Notes under the pieces: generated by a model
Database searches by the model: none
What the model was told of the DNA's origin: nothing
The model's input: the letters and a program-made list of their open reading frames with translations, nothing else
From: Bryobacter aggregatus MPL3
GTDB taxonomy: Bacteria; Acidobacteriota; Terriglobia; Bryobacterales; Bryobacteraceae
NCBI RefSeq assembly: GCF_000702445.1
Contig: NZ_JNIF01000003.1
Coordinates: 2,356,001-2,420,000 of the forward strand
Direction: 5' to 3'
Length of the DNA stretch: 64,000 bases
Shown here: positions 1 to 7,776 of the stretch, one piece after another
How positions within the stretch are numbered: the first letter of the stretch is position 1
Layout: each line of letters begins with the position of its first letter
Program-made: the position numbers and the translations under genes

Positions 1-26
1 TACCGACACAGTCGAAACATGTTTCT

Positions 27-2138
27 GTGCCTCGCTCCGGAGCTTCGCCAAGTGCGGCGATGCCGTTGCTGAGCTGGGAGATTGTGCGGAATGCCGAGAT
101 CTTCGTTCCTTTGGCTGTGCTCGGAATCCTCATGGCGCTGATCCTGCCGATTCCTCCGCTGTTGCTCGATGCACTGATCTCGCTGAATATCGCAGTCAGT
201 GTCATCGTACTGCTCGTCTCGATGTACATTCGCAAGGCAGTCGAGTTCTCGATCTTTCCCACTGCGCTTCTTTTGCTGACTCTATTCCGGCTCGCTTTGA
301 ACGTTTCGTCGTCCCGCCTCATTCTGATGAATGGCAACCTCGGAACTTCCGCTGCTGGTGATGTGATCGAGTCCTTCGGGAAATTTGTTGTCGGCGGTAG
401 CTTCGTGATCGGGCTGGTGATGTTCCTGGTGTTGATTGCGATTCAGTATGTCGTCATTAACCACGGTGCGGTCCGGATCTCAGAGGTAACGGCGCGCTTC
501 ACTCTGGATGCGCTCCCAGGCAAGCAGATGTCGATCGATGCAGACTTGAATGCTGGCCTCATTGATGAGCCGGAAGCGAAAGATCGCCGGAAGAAGCTGA
601 ACCAAGAAGCAGAGTTCTATGGGGCGATGGACGGCGCGAGCCGTTTTACGCAACGGGATGCGGTAGCGGGTATCCTCATCCTGCTGATCAATGTCTGTGC
701 GGGTTTTCTGATTGGGGTTCTGCAATATGGGATGGATCTCTTCCGGGCCTTTGAAACCTATACCATCCTGACCATTGGTGATGGCCTCGTTACCGTGATC
801 CCTGCACTGATGATCTCGATGGCAGGCGGCCTCATTGTTACGCGGGCCTCCAGCGAAGGTCAGCTCGACGCTGAAGTGAAGCGCCAGGTGCTGACCAATC
901 CCGAACCGATTGCGCTCGCGGGGATTGTGCTGGTGTTGCTCGCGCTTGTGCCCGGGCTGCCGAAGCTGCCCTTTGCAGGATTGGGCGCACTGGCGCTTTA
1001 TGGCGCTAAGCGTCTGGCGGAGGCCAAGCGGCTGAAAGATCTGGCGAAGCCAGAACCGGCGGCTGCGGCCGCTTCGAACAAAGACACCATCGAGACCTTA
1101 CTGCGAGTCGACACGGTTGCGGTGGAAGTCGGTCTCGGACTGGTGCGGCTGGTGGAAGGAGGCGGGCAGAGTACGCTGCTGCAACGCATCTCCGGGGTCC
1201 GCAAGCAGATGGCTACGGATCTTGGCTTTGTACTTCCCGCCGTCCGGGTTACGGATAACCTGAGCTTGCGCGCGACGGAATACCGCATTCTGGTCAAGGG
1301 AAACGAGATGGCTCGTTTCGAGGTCAAGCGGGGATATGAGCTGGCGCTTCTTGCTGGCGATGCCAAAGATCCAGGTCACTTGCGGGCGATCGATGCACTG
1401 CTGAGTCAGGGAGCCTTTCGTACGAAGGAGCCGGCCTTCCAACTCGATGCGCTTTGGGTGCCGAATGAACTGGTGGAGCAAGCGCGGATGGAAGGCTGCA
1501 CGATTGTGGATACAGCCAGCCTAGTCGGGACTCATTTTTCCGAAATTGTGAAGCGCTCTGCTTGCGAGATCTTTACGCGTCAGGACACGAAGCGTTATGT
1601 CGATCGAGTGGCGGAAGAGACGCCGAAGTTAGTCGAAGATTTGGTCCCCAAATTGCTTCCCTTGAGTACTGTGCAGAAGATATTACAGAACTTACTGCGG
1701 GAACGCGTTTCAATTCGGGATGGCGTATCCATTTTGGAAGCGATGAGCGAAGGCGGAGCTGTTACCCGGAACCCCACTCTCATTACGGAGTTTGTTCGCC
1801 AATCCATCCGCCGCACGATTACGCGGCAGCTTTTGACCGGGGCCTCAGAACTGAACGCTTGGTTTCTCCATCCCGATCTGGAGCAGGATCTTGAGGCTTC
1901 TGTCGAGCACGGGGAGTTCAATAGCCACCTCACGGCCACACCTGCGAAGGTGCGCGAGTTGCTGGCGCGTTGTAAGCAAGTCTTTGACAATCCACTCTCT
2001 TCGGCGACGATTCTCTCTGGATCAAACTCGCGCTTCTTCCTGCGCCAGGTAACGGAAACCGCATTTCCAAATATGAACGTGCTCTCGCATTCGGAAATCG
2101 CATCGGGCATTCAGGTCAACTCCCTTGGACAGATTTAA
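27..2138 (+). CDS. flhA: Flagellar biosynthesis protein FlhA
   Basis: This is the large inner-membrane component of the flagellar type III export gate, which docks chaperone-substrate complexes. The N-terminal half has about eight membrane segments. Between them lies the conserved cytoplasmic loop region with LPGKQMSIDADLNAGLID and a GAMDGASRF-type motif near residues 165-205, close to other FlhA proteins. The C-terminal half is the soluble FlhA-C domain. The GTG start at 27 gives 703 residues; an ATG at 60 would give 692, nearer the usual length. The frame is open to the left edge, so the exact start is uncertain. It is the first gene here of a flagellar operon continuing with flhF, fliA and fliN. 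The family call is very secure. Confidence 0.96.
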   Translation: MPRSGASPSAAMPLLSWEIVRNAEIFVPLAVLGILMALILPIPPLLLDALISLNIAVSVIVLLVSMYIRKAVEFSIFPTALLLLTLFRLALNVSSSRLILMNGNLGTSAAGDVIESFGKFVVGGSFVIGLVMFLVLIAIQYVVINHGAVRISEVTARFTLDALPGKQMSIDADLNAGLIDEPEAKDRRKKLNQEAEFYGAMDGASRFTQRDAVAGILILLINVCAGFLIGVLQYGMDLFRAFETYTILTIGDGLVTVIPALMISMAGGLIVTRASSEGQLDAEVKRQVLTNPEPIALAGIVLVLLALVPGLPKLPFAGLGALALYGAKRLAEAKRLKDLAKPEPAAAAASNKDTIETLLRVDTVAVEVGLGLVRLVEGGGQSTLLQRISGVRKQMATDLGFVLPAVRVTDNLSLRATEYRILVKGNEMARFEVKRGYELALLAGDAKDPGHLRAIDALLSQGAFRTKEPAFQLDALWVPNELVEQARMEGCTIVDTASLVGTHFSEIVKRSACEIFTRQDTKRYVDRVAEETPKLVEDLVPKLLPLSTVQKILQNLLRERVSIRDGVSILEAMSEGGAVTRNPTLITEFVRQSIRRTITRQLLTGASELNAWFLHPDLEQDLEASVEHGEFNSHLTATPAKVRELLARCKQVFDNPLSSATILSGSNSRFFLRQVTETAFPNMNVLSHSEIASGIQVNSLGQI

Positions 2139-2154
2139 AAAATTGGCGAATGAA

Positions 2155-3090
2155 ATGAAGATCAAATCTTTCTATGCAGAAACCATGGACCAGGCGTTGC
2201 AAGCCGCCAGCAAGGAATTTGGAGAAGAGGCGCTGATCCTGAACACACGCGAGACTCCAGCCGAGTTCCGTCATTTTGGCCGGTATGAAGTGGTTTGCGC
2301 GACGACGAATCCGGCCGAGAGACCCGTCCCTTCGCCCTTGCCCAGTTCCAGGGCTGCAGCGCAAACGGGTCCTCGCGAGTTCCTTGCTTTTGTGGGCCCG
2401 AGTGGCTCTGGCAAGACGACCTCCTGCGCGAAGATCGCTGTCCGCTCGAAGTTCACCAATGGTCGCAACCCTGCAGTGCTCACATGGGACAGTGCGCAAG
2501 TGGGCGGGGCCGGTTTCCTGCGTGCCTATTGTGAACTCTCTGATATTCCATTTCAGGAAATCGAATGTGAGTCTGATCTGGAAGCTGCTCTCACGGATTT
2601 CCGCTCCCACGATCTCATTCTGATCGACACTCCAGCGCTCGCTCCTGCCTCCCCGCAGGCGTTGGCGATGGCGAAAGCCCACCGCACGTTGCCCTCGCTC
2701 AAGACTCATCTCGTGGTTTCTGGAACCTATGCCACGACTTTTCTGGCGGCGAGCTTTACCGCCGCCTCTATTTTTCATCCTGGTTACCTTTTACCCACAC
2801 ATTTAGACGAGTCTCCCCTTGACCTCCGGGCCACGGGTCTCGATGCGCTGCGGGAGCTTCGCATCGAATGGTGCGGAACCGGCCGCGCTGTTCCTGAGGA
2901 CCTGCATGCTTCGGAGCAGGTGGTGGCGCGGGCGGCGGAGATCGCCCCCGTGGATTTTGTGCCTCCGCAGCCAATCCCCGCGCCGCCTGCCTCGCACAAT
3001 GCCGTCGAGCAAATTCTGGCTCGCTTCCGTCGTGAAGTCATCTCTCCTGAGACGCACCACATCCGTACCTCCAGGCAGAGTGCCGCCTAG
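2155..3090 (+). CDS. flhF: Flagellar GTPase FlhF (compact, divergent)
   Basis: FlhF is an SRP-type GTPase that sets the site and number of flagella. The ATG at 2155 gives the canonical MKIKSFYAETM-type N-terminus; upstream in-frame TTG at 2125 overlaps flhA and is unlikely. The protein is 311 residues, shorter than most FlhF (roughly 360-430). The Walker A motif GPSGSGKTT sits at residues 81-89, only about 30 residues after the N-terminal B domain, so most of the usual helical N domain seems absent. The G3 motif reads DTPA (158-161) instead of DTAG, and the G4 motif reads THLDE (215-219) where TKLDE is usual. It lies 16 bases after flhA and 4 bases before fliA. No flhG partner follows. Confidence 0.88.
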   Translation: MKIKSFYAETMDQALQAASKEFGEEALILNTRETPAEFRHFGRYEVVCATTNPAERPVPSPLPSSRAAAQTGPREFLAFVGPSGSGKTTSCAKIAVRSKFTNGRNPAVLTWDSAQVGGAGFLRAYCELSDIPFQEIECESDLEAALTDFRSHDLILIDTPALAPASPQALAMAKAHRTLPSLKTHLVVSGTYATTFLAASFTAASIFHPGYLLPTHLDESPLDLRATGLDALRELRIEWCGTGRAVPEDLHASEQVVARAAEIAPVDFVPPQPIPAPPASHNAVEQILARFRREVISPETHHIRTSRQSAA

Positions 3091-3094
3091 CGCC

Positions 3095-3886
3095 ATGAGC
3101 AGCGAAGTTGCCCATCGAATCGGAGCCGAAGAAGAAATGTACTACTCGCCAACCCAGACCTCGCCGCCGGTAGAGGATCGAGAACGGCTCATCCTCGAGC
3201 ACTTACCGCAGGTCCGTCTGATCGCGCGCCGCATCCACGAACGCCTCCCAGAAAGCGTTAGCTTGGAGGACCTGGTTTCTACCGGGATTCTGGGACTCAT
3301 CCATGCCATCGATCGCTTCGATCCGCATCTCAACGTGAAGTTGAAGACCTATGCGGAGTATAAGATTCGTGGTGCCATCCTCGATAGCTTGCGAGGCCTG
3401 GACTGGGCGCCACGCCAACAGCGTAAGAAGGCGAAACAGATTGAGTCGGCGATTGCATCGGCGGAACAACGTCTCAAGCGGGCTCCACGGGAGGAGGAAG
3501 TGGCCGCGGAACTCAAGCTCAGCATTGAGGAGTACCACGAGTGGCTCATGGAAGTGCGTGGCGTCAATCTCGGGAGCCTGGAATCGGGTGGCGGCGATGA
3601 AGAAAATCGCGATCTCTTGCGCTTCATTGCAGATAAGGAAGAGAACTGGCCCTCCAACCTGTGCGAGCGTTCCGAACTCGAGCGGTTGCTGGCCGAAGCG
3701 ATCGGACGGATGCCGCAGATCGAGCGTACTGTGCTGAGCCTTTACTACCAGAAAGAGCTCACTTTGCGGGAGATCTCCCGGGTGGTGAATCTCCACGAAT
3801 CTCGCATCTCGCAGTTGAAGAGCCAAGCAGTGTTACGCCTGCGCTCTTACCTCGAAAAGCGTTGGCCCGTGATACGAGGGGCCTGA
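3095..3886 (+). CDS. fliA: RNA polymerase sigma factor for flagellar genes (FliA/sigma-28 type)
   Basis: This sigma-70 family factor directs late flagellar promoters. The 263-residue protein has region 2 with DLVSTGILGLIHAIDRFDP and LKTYAEYKIRGAILDSLR, followed by region 3, and region 4 near the C-terminus with LTLREISRVVNLHESRISQL. This arrangement and the WAPRQQRKK stretch after region 2 are characteristic of FliA/WhiG. The ATG at 3095 lies 4 bases after the flhF stop; an ATG at 3137 is an alternative. It sits in an operon with flhA, flhF and fliN, which supports the flagellar assignment. No anti-sigma factor FlgM was seen in the window. Confidence 0.92.
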   Translation: MSSEVAHRIGAEEEMYYSPTQTSPPVEDRERLILEHLPQVRLIARRIHERLPESVSLEDLVSTGILGLIHAIDRFDPHLNVKLKTYAEYKIRGAILDSLRGLDWAPRQQRKKAKQIESAIASAEQRLKRAPREEEVAAELKLSIEEYHEWLMEVRGVNLGSLESGGGDEENRDLLRFIADKEENWPSNLCERSELERLLAEAIGRMPQIERTVLSLYYQKELTLREISRVVNLHESRISQLKSQAVLRLRSYLEKRWPVIRGA

Positions 3887-3908
3887 GGTTCCGCTCCAGG
3901 ACGCGCGT

Positions 3909-4730
3909 ATGAAGACAAGTTTCAGCAGAGACGAGCTAGTCTCGAAGCTCAAAGACAACCTTTCCATCCGCATCGCTCAATCTCTTGAGGCGATGATCGG
4001 TGCGACGCAGCGTTGCCACCTCATCCCGGAGCCGCCCTCGGCCACCGCCGGCCAGGAGGGGAAGGATTTCCACGGCTGGACGGCGACCTACACGGCAGGC
4101 GCCAGAATTCAGTTTCGTGTCTTTGCGACGGCAGAAAATTGGCGGTTGATTGGCAAGACCGTTCTGGAAGCAGCAGGGCTCGACGAATTCGATGACGCGA
4201 CCTTGTTGAGTACTTATACTGAGACCCTTGCTCAGGCCGCCTCGTCCTTTGCACAGGATCTTTCGAGCCTGGCGGGTCAGAAGTGGGAAGTTTCTGAATC
4301 GCACAATGGCGCGGAGGCTGAAGGCAATGCAACCGCCTGGGGCTATGCCTTTCCGATGGGAGAGGCAGAAGCACAGATCGCGGTTCAGGTCTCAGAGGAC
4401 TTGCTTGCATTGCTGCTGCGGCCTGCCGCCTCACTCGAAATCCCTCCGCAATCGGAGATGCACGCCACGCCCTCGCAGTTTGACTTGCTGCTTGATGTCG
4501 AGCTTCCGGTCAGTGTGAGTTTTGGGCGTGCGCTGGTGCCGCTCAAAGAAATCTTGAAATTGAACTCCGGTTCCATTGTGGAACTGAATCGCGCCGTCAC
4601 GGAACCCGTCGAGGTGATCGTGAACAACTGTGTGATTGCCCGAGGAGAGGTCGTCGTCGTCGAGGGCAACTATGGCGTGCGGATCCAACAAATCATCAGC
4701 AGGCAAGATCGCTTACGTACGGTGAACTAA
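3909..4730 (+). CDS. fliN: Flagellar motor switch protein, FliN-type SpoA domain
   Basis: FliN forms the lower part of the cytoplasmic C-ring that reverses rotation. The last about 80 residues of this 273-residue protein are a SpoA domain: LLLDVELPVSVSFGRALVPL, then LNSGSIVELNRAVTEPVEVI, then ARGEVVVVEGNYGVRI, closely matching FliN. The first about 185 residues are not the short FliN leader and have no motif I can name; they could be a CheC/CheX-like or FliY-like domain, but the CheC signature is not evident. The gene starts 22 bases after fliA. The SpoA assignment is secure; whether the protein acts as FliN or FliY is less certain. Confidence 0.85.
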   Translation: MKTSFSRDELVSKLKDNLSIRIAQSLEAMIGATQRCHLIPEPPSATAGQEGKDFHGWTATYTAGARIQFRVFATAENWRLIGKTVLEAAGLDEFDDATLLSTYTETLAQAASSFAQDLSSLAGQKWEVSESHNGAEAEGNATAWGYAFPMGEAEAQIAVQVSEDLLALLLRPAASLEIPPQSEMHATPSQFDLLLDVELPVSVSFGRALVPLKEILKLNSGSIVELNRAVTEPVEVIVNNCVIARGEVVVVEGNYGVRIQQIISRQDRLRTVN

Positions 4731-4748
4731 CTGCTTCAGGAGAAATTC

Positions 4749-5165
4749 ATGAACCCGAATCACCTCATGCTGCTCTTTCTCGGTTTTGGCTTGCTTGGCT
4801 TGCTCTATCTGTCCATGCAGATCAAAGTGGAGATGCGGCGCAACGAATTGAATACGCAGAAGGAGATGGAGCAACTCCGCTTCCAACTGAACGAGCAGCG
4901 GAGCAAATGGATCCAGAGTTTTCAGCGTCCTGAAGATCTGGTACAGGCGGGCGCCTCTTTCCCGGAGCCGGTAAACCCGCTGAAGCTCCTGATGAAGGGT
5001 AAAGAGGAATCACTGTGGGGGATGAGTACAAAGTCGAAGGCCCTGGAGATGGCAAAGCGTGGCGAGACAAGCGCAAAAATAGCGGCAGTCTTATCTTTGC
5101 CGAAACCAGAAATTGAATTTCTGATCAAGCTGGAGAAGACTGCCGCTCAAGGTTCAGGGGCCTGA
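4749..5165 (+). CDS. Small membrane-anchored coiled-coil protein (DUF2802-like)
   Basis: The 138-residue protein has one N-terminal membrane span (LMLLFLGFGLLGLLYLSM), a charged, probably coiled-coil stretch at about 25-60, and a C-terminal helix-turn-helix-like segment with KALEMAKRGETSAKIAAVL then KPEIEFLIKLEK. That tail resembles the DUF2802/DUF6115 proteins often found at the ends of flagellar operons, where the last helices look like a small DNA-binding fold. Its molecular function is unknown. It starts 18 bases after fliN and is the last plus-strand gene of the flagellar run; the next gene is convergent and ends 8 bases away. Confidence 0.65.
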   Translation: MNPNHLMLLFLGFGLLGLLYLSMQIKVEMRRNELNTQKEMEQLRFQLNEQRSKWIQSFQRPEDLVQAGASFPEPVNPLKLLMKGKEESLWGMSTKSKALEMAKRGETSAKIAAVLSLPKPEIEFLIKLEKTAAQGSGA

Positions 5166-5173
5166 AGAGGCAC

Positions 5174-6100
5174 TTAGTTTTCGTGCAGTTTATTCTGCAC
5201 CGAGCGGCCTCGAATTCCTACCGGTGCGGGGCCCTCGTCTTCAAAGGTCACCTTGACCACATGTTCTTTCTTCTCGCGAATGAGGCCCAGACTGATCGTC
5301 TTCGTCTTGGCGGTGCGGACGGCATTGGTCACCTCGCGCGGCGAACTGACCTTTGTCTCGTCGACTTTAACGATGACATCTCCGGCTTTCACCCCGGCCT
5401 TGTCGGCGGGAGTGCCCTTGGTGACCGAGCGAACCAGGACGCCCTCTCGCACTCCGAAGAAGTCGGCCAGTTGATTGTCGAGTGCCTCGGCCTCAACTCC
5501 GAGACTGCCGTTATGCCAATACATGATGGAGCGCGGGCTATCGACTGCCCAGCCCGGGATTGCCGTTCCAGGCCCTTGCGGCCGGATGGGCAGAACGCGG
5601 ATTGTGCGCTCGACACGATTCCGTCCACTCTCAGGTCTCGCCGTCAGTGAGACGGCAGAGCCGGCTCGCAGGACACTGAGCTTCACTTCCCGGCCTGCGG
5701 GGGTCTCCCGCACCATCCGGATGAACTGCTCCATGCTCTCGACTTGCTGGCCGGCATATTCGAGCACCACATCACCTGTTTTCAATCCTGCTTTGGCCGC
5801 GGGGGAGTCTTCCTCGACGCTTGTCACTTCGGCGCCGCGCTCTTCCTTCAGATTCAGTACCCGTTTCCGCTCCGCATCGATGTCCCTGACGCCCACTCCC
5901 AGGTAGCTGCCATTCAATGCCATCAATCGAACGAGATCCTGCATTTGCGGAAGCTGTGGAGGGGGCGGCGGGGCAGGCGCAACTTGTCCGTAATAAACAG
6001 CCTCACCGGGCTGTCCACCCAGAACAATCTGGGCCGACCCCCGTGTTTCCAATCCTGCCAGCAGCAACGAACTGCCGATCACCAATGATTCAAACTTCAT
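5174..6100 (-). CDS. Secreted protein with two PDZ domains
   Basis: The 308-residue protein starts at the ATG at 6100, which gives an N-terminal signal peptide (hydrophobic SLVIGSSLLLAGL, cleavage after RGSAQ). Two PDZ domains follow. The first contains YLGVGVRDIDAER and SPAAKAGLKTGDVVLEYAG; the second contains SLGVEAEALDNQLADFFGV and TPADKAGVKAGDVIVKVDE. These resemble the PDZ domains of DegP/HtrA proteases, but no trypsin-like protease domain is present. It probably acts as a periplasmic adaptor or ligand-binding protein. It lies downstream of the ECF sigma/anti-sigma pair on the same strand, 73 bases after the anti-sigma gene, and may be part of that regulon. Confidence 0.8.
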   Translation of the reverse strand: MKFESLVIGSSLLLAGLETRGSAQIVLGGQPGEAVYYGQVAPAPPPPPQLPQMQDLVRLMALNGSYLGVGVRDIDAERKRVLNLKEERGAEVTSVEEDSPAAKAGLKTGDVVLEYAGQQVESMEQFIRMVRETPAGREVKLSVLRAGSAVSLTARPESGRNRVERTIRVLPIRPQGPGTAIPGWAVDSPRSIMYWHNGSLGVEAEALDNQLADFFGVREGVLVRSVTKGTPADKAGVKAGDVIVKVDETKVSSPREVTNAVRTAKTKTISLGLIREKKEHVVKVTFEDEGPAPVGIRGRSVQNKLHEN

Positions 6101-6173
6101 ATCTATTCCGACGGACTGTCTGGGCTTTCGTCTCAACGCACCGGTGCCCAACGGGCCTTGTGCGTAACTCTAC

Positions 6174-7067
6174 CTAGAATACGCCGGGCGAGGCTCGCAT
6201 CTCGCTCAACACCCGCAGGCAGCGGGCACGCACATAGTCATTCTCATCGTGGCGAATGACTTCTTGCAAGGTGCCAATGATCTCCGCCGGTGGACGATCG
6301 ACCAACAGGTCGATGGCCTGCACGCGGATATTGGGATTCACGTCGCTGAGCAGCACTCGTGCGAGAGCTTGGCGTACATTGCCTTCTGTCGCACAGGGAC
6401 GCAAGCCTTCGAGAGCCCGCAGGCGGACACTCGGGCTATCGTCTTTCTCCAGAGTCTGGAGCATGGTCTGGCGCACATCGTCGCGGCTGCAACGATTGCG
6501 TAACAGATCGAGGCTCTCGATGCGCATCACCGGGTCCGGGGACTGCCGGGCTGCCACCATCAGGGCCTGCTCGATTCCCTCTTCATTCAGTCCACCCACG
6601 ATCATCCGCTGCCGCGGCTCTTCGAGGACAATCTGAACCATCCCATTGCCAGTTCCCTGGATGGTCCGGATCCGCGCCGTCTGGACTCCCGCGGCCGATA
6701 CGGACTTCCGTTCTTCAAATTGTTTTCCGGCATAGAAACTGATGGCCAGCATCGCGAACCCAATCACCGGCCGCAAGAGCCGTGACCAATCCGGAAACAA
6801 CTCCCGAATCCGTCCCTGCCAACTGCGCTGCACTGCCTGCTGAGCATTCAAGCGGGAATGCAACCCCGAGCGGCATTCCGCCAGCAAGGATGGAGGCATC
6901 TCGGTCTCGGCCTGATGCATCAACTGCAGAATGGTCTGATGCTCGGCGACCAGTGCGGCACACTCTGCGCAAGCCTGGATGTGCTGCTCAAACTTCTCTT
7001 CCTGATCGAAGTCCAGCTCTCCAAACACGTAAAGTTCAACGTGCTCTTTGCACCAGCCGCAGTTCAT
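6174..7067 (-). CDS. Anti-sigma factor with zinc-finger domain and HEAT repeats
   Basis: The 297-residue protein opens with a zf-HC2 anti-sigma domain (cysteines in MNCGWCKEH, then HIQACAEC), which holds an ECF sigma factor inactive in the cytoplasm. A single membrane span follows (LLRPVIGFAMLAISFYAG, about residue 115-135). The extracytoplasmic part ends in HEAT-like repeats, for example DPVMRIESLDLLRN, SPSVRLRALEGLRP and NPNIRVQAIDLLVD. The ATG at 7067 overlaps the stop of the upstream sigma gene as ATGA, indicating translational coupling and supporting a cognate pair. HEAT repeats as the sensor side of an anti-sigma factor are notable; the signal sensed is unknown. Confidence 0.82.
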   Translation of the reverse strand: MNCGWCKEHVELYVFGELDFDQEEKFEQHIQACAECAALVAEHQTILQLMHQAETEMPPSLLAECRSGLHSRLNAQQAVQRSWQGRIRELFPDWSRLLRPVIGFAMLAISFYAGKQFEERKSVSAAGVQTARIRTIQGTGNGMVQIVLEEPRQRMIVGGLNEEGIEQALMVAARQSPDPVMRIESLDLLRNRCSRDDVRQTMLQTLEKDDSPSVRLRALEGLRPCATEGNVRQALARVLLSDVNPNIRVQAIDLLVDRPPAEIIGTLQEVIRHDENDYVRARCLRVLSEMRASPGVF

Positions 7068-7633
7068 ACAAAATCCCCAAGCGCGACTCGCATCTTCTGC
7101 GTTGCGCGAAACAGGCAATTTTTCGCTGCTTCTTCTGTTGTACCCAGACTCTCGCCAATGGCCCGCAACCGCATGCCTTGATAGTGCCGCATTTCGAACA
7201 CCAGCCGCTCGCGCGGTGTGAACTCAGAGAGCACGCCATCGATCCGGTCCCGCAATTCGCGGCTGAACAGTTTCCGCTGCGGGTCCATCTCGGCGCGGTC
7301 CTCGGCGGCGAGTTCCAGCCGGTCCCGCGGGCCGTCGCTGGTATCGATTACGGCCTGCTCTTCTTTGCGCACTTTCTTTTTACGCAGTGCGTCCAGACAC
7401 AAATTCGTGACGATGCGATACAGCCAAGTGTGAAAGCTGCAATCGAAGCGGAACTTGCCGAGATTCCGGTGCACCCGCAAGAAGGCTTCCTGATAAATGT
7501 CGTAAGCCTCTTCGGTGGATCGCAAGAGATTGTAGGCTAAGCGCAAAACCTGCTGATCATAGCTTTGGACGAGACCTTCAAACGCGTCCTGGTCTCCCGC
7601 CTGTGCGGCGCGTATCAATGCGGCTTCGTCCAT
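7064..7633 (-). CDS. ECF RNA polymerase sigma factor (RpoE family)
   Basis: The 189-residue protein has sigma region 2 (AFEGLVQSYDQQVLRLAYNL, EEAYDIYQEAFLRVHRNL, FHTWLYRIVTNLCLDALRK) and region 4 (LSEFTPRERLVFEMRHYQG and LRAIGESLGTTEEAAKNCL), typical of group 4 (ECF) sigma factors. The ATG at 7633 gives MDEAALIRAAQAGDQDAF, the usual ECF opening; longer upstream frames are shadows. Its stop overlaps the start of the anti-sigma factor by ATGA. A perfect 11-base palindrome lies 66-93 bases upstream of the start, between this gene and the S1 gene. Target promoters are not known. Confidence 0.92.
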   Translation of the reverse strand: MDEAALIRAAQAGDQDAFEGLVQSYDQQVLRLAYNLLRSTEEAYDIYQEAFLRVHRNLGKFRFDCSFHTWLYRIVTNLCLDALRKKKVRKEEQAVIDTSDGPRDRLELAAEDRAEMDPQRKLFSRELRDRIDGVLSEFTPRERLVFEMRHYQGMRLRAIGESLGTTEEAAKNCLFRATQKMRVALGDFV

Positions 7634-7698
7634 GTTGCGTCGATCTGCGGGCAGAGGGAGCGATGCCGCAAGCGCCGCCTGTCCTGTAAATTGAGAGC

Positions 7699-7726
7699 TC
7701 ACCAATCGGTTAGACGATTGGTGAGC
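7699..7726. repeat. Perfect 11-bp inverted repeat between S1 and ECF sigma genes
   Basis: The arms CTCACCAATCG (7699-7709) and CGATTGGTGAG (7716-7726) are perfectly complementary with a 6-base spacer. The element is 50 bases after the stop of the S1 gene and 66 bases before the ECF sigma start, both on the minus strand. There is no T run after it on the minus strand, so it is not a typical intrinsic terminator. It could be an operator or a leader hairpin of the sigma gene. Confidence 0.55.
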
Positions 7727-7776
7727 AAAAAGGTCACAAAACTGATAGGCGAATTGTCGCTGCAGAACAAGGAAAC

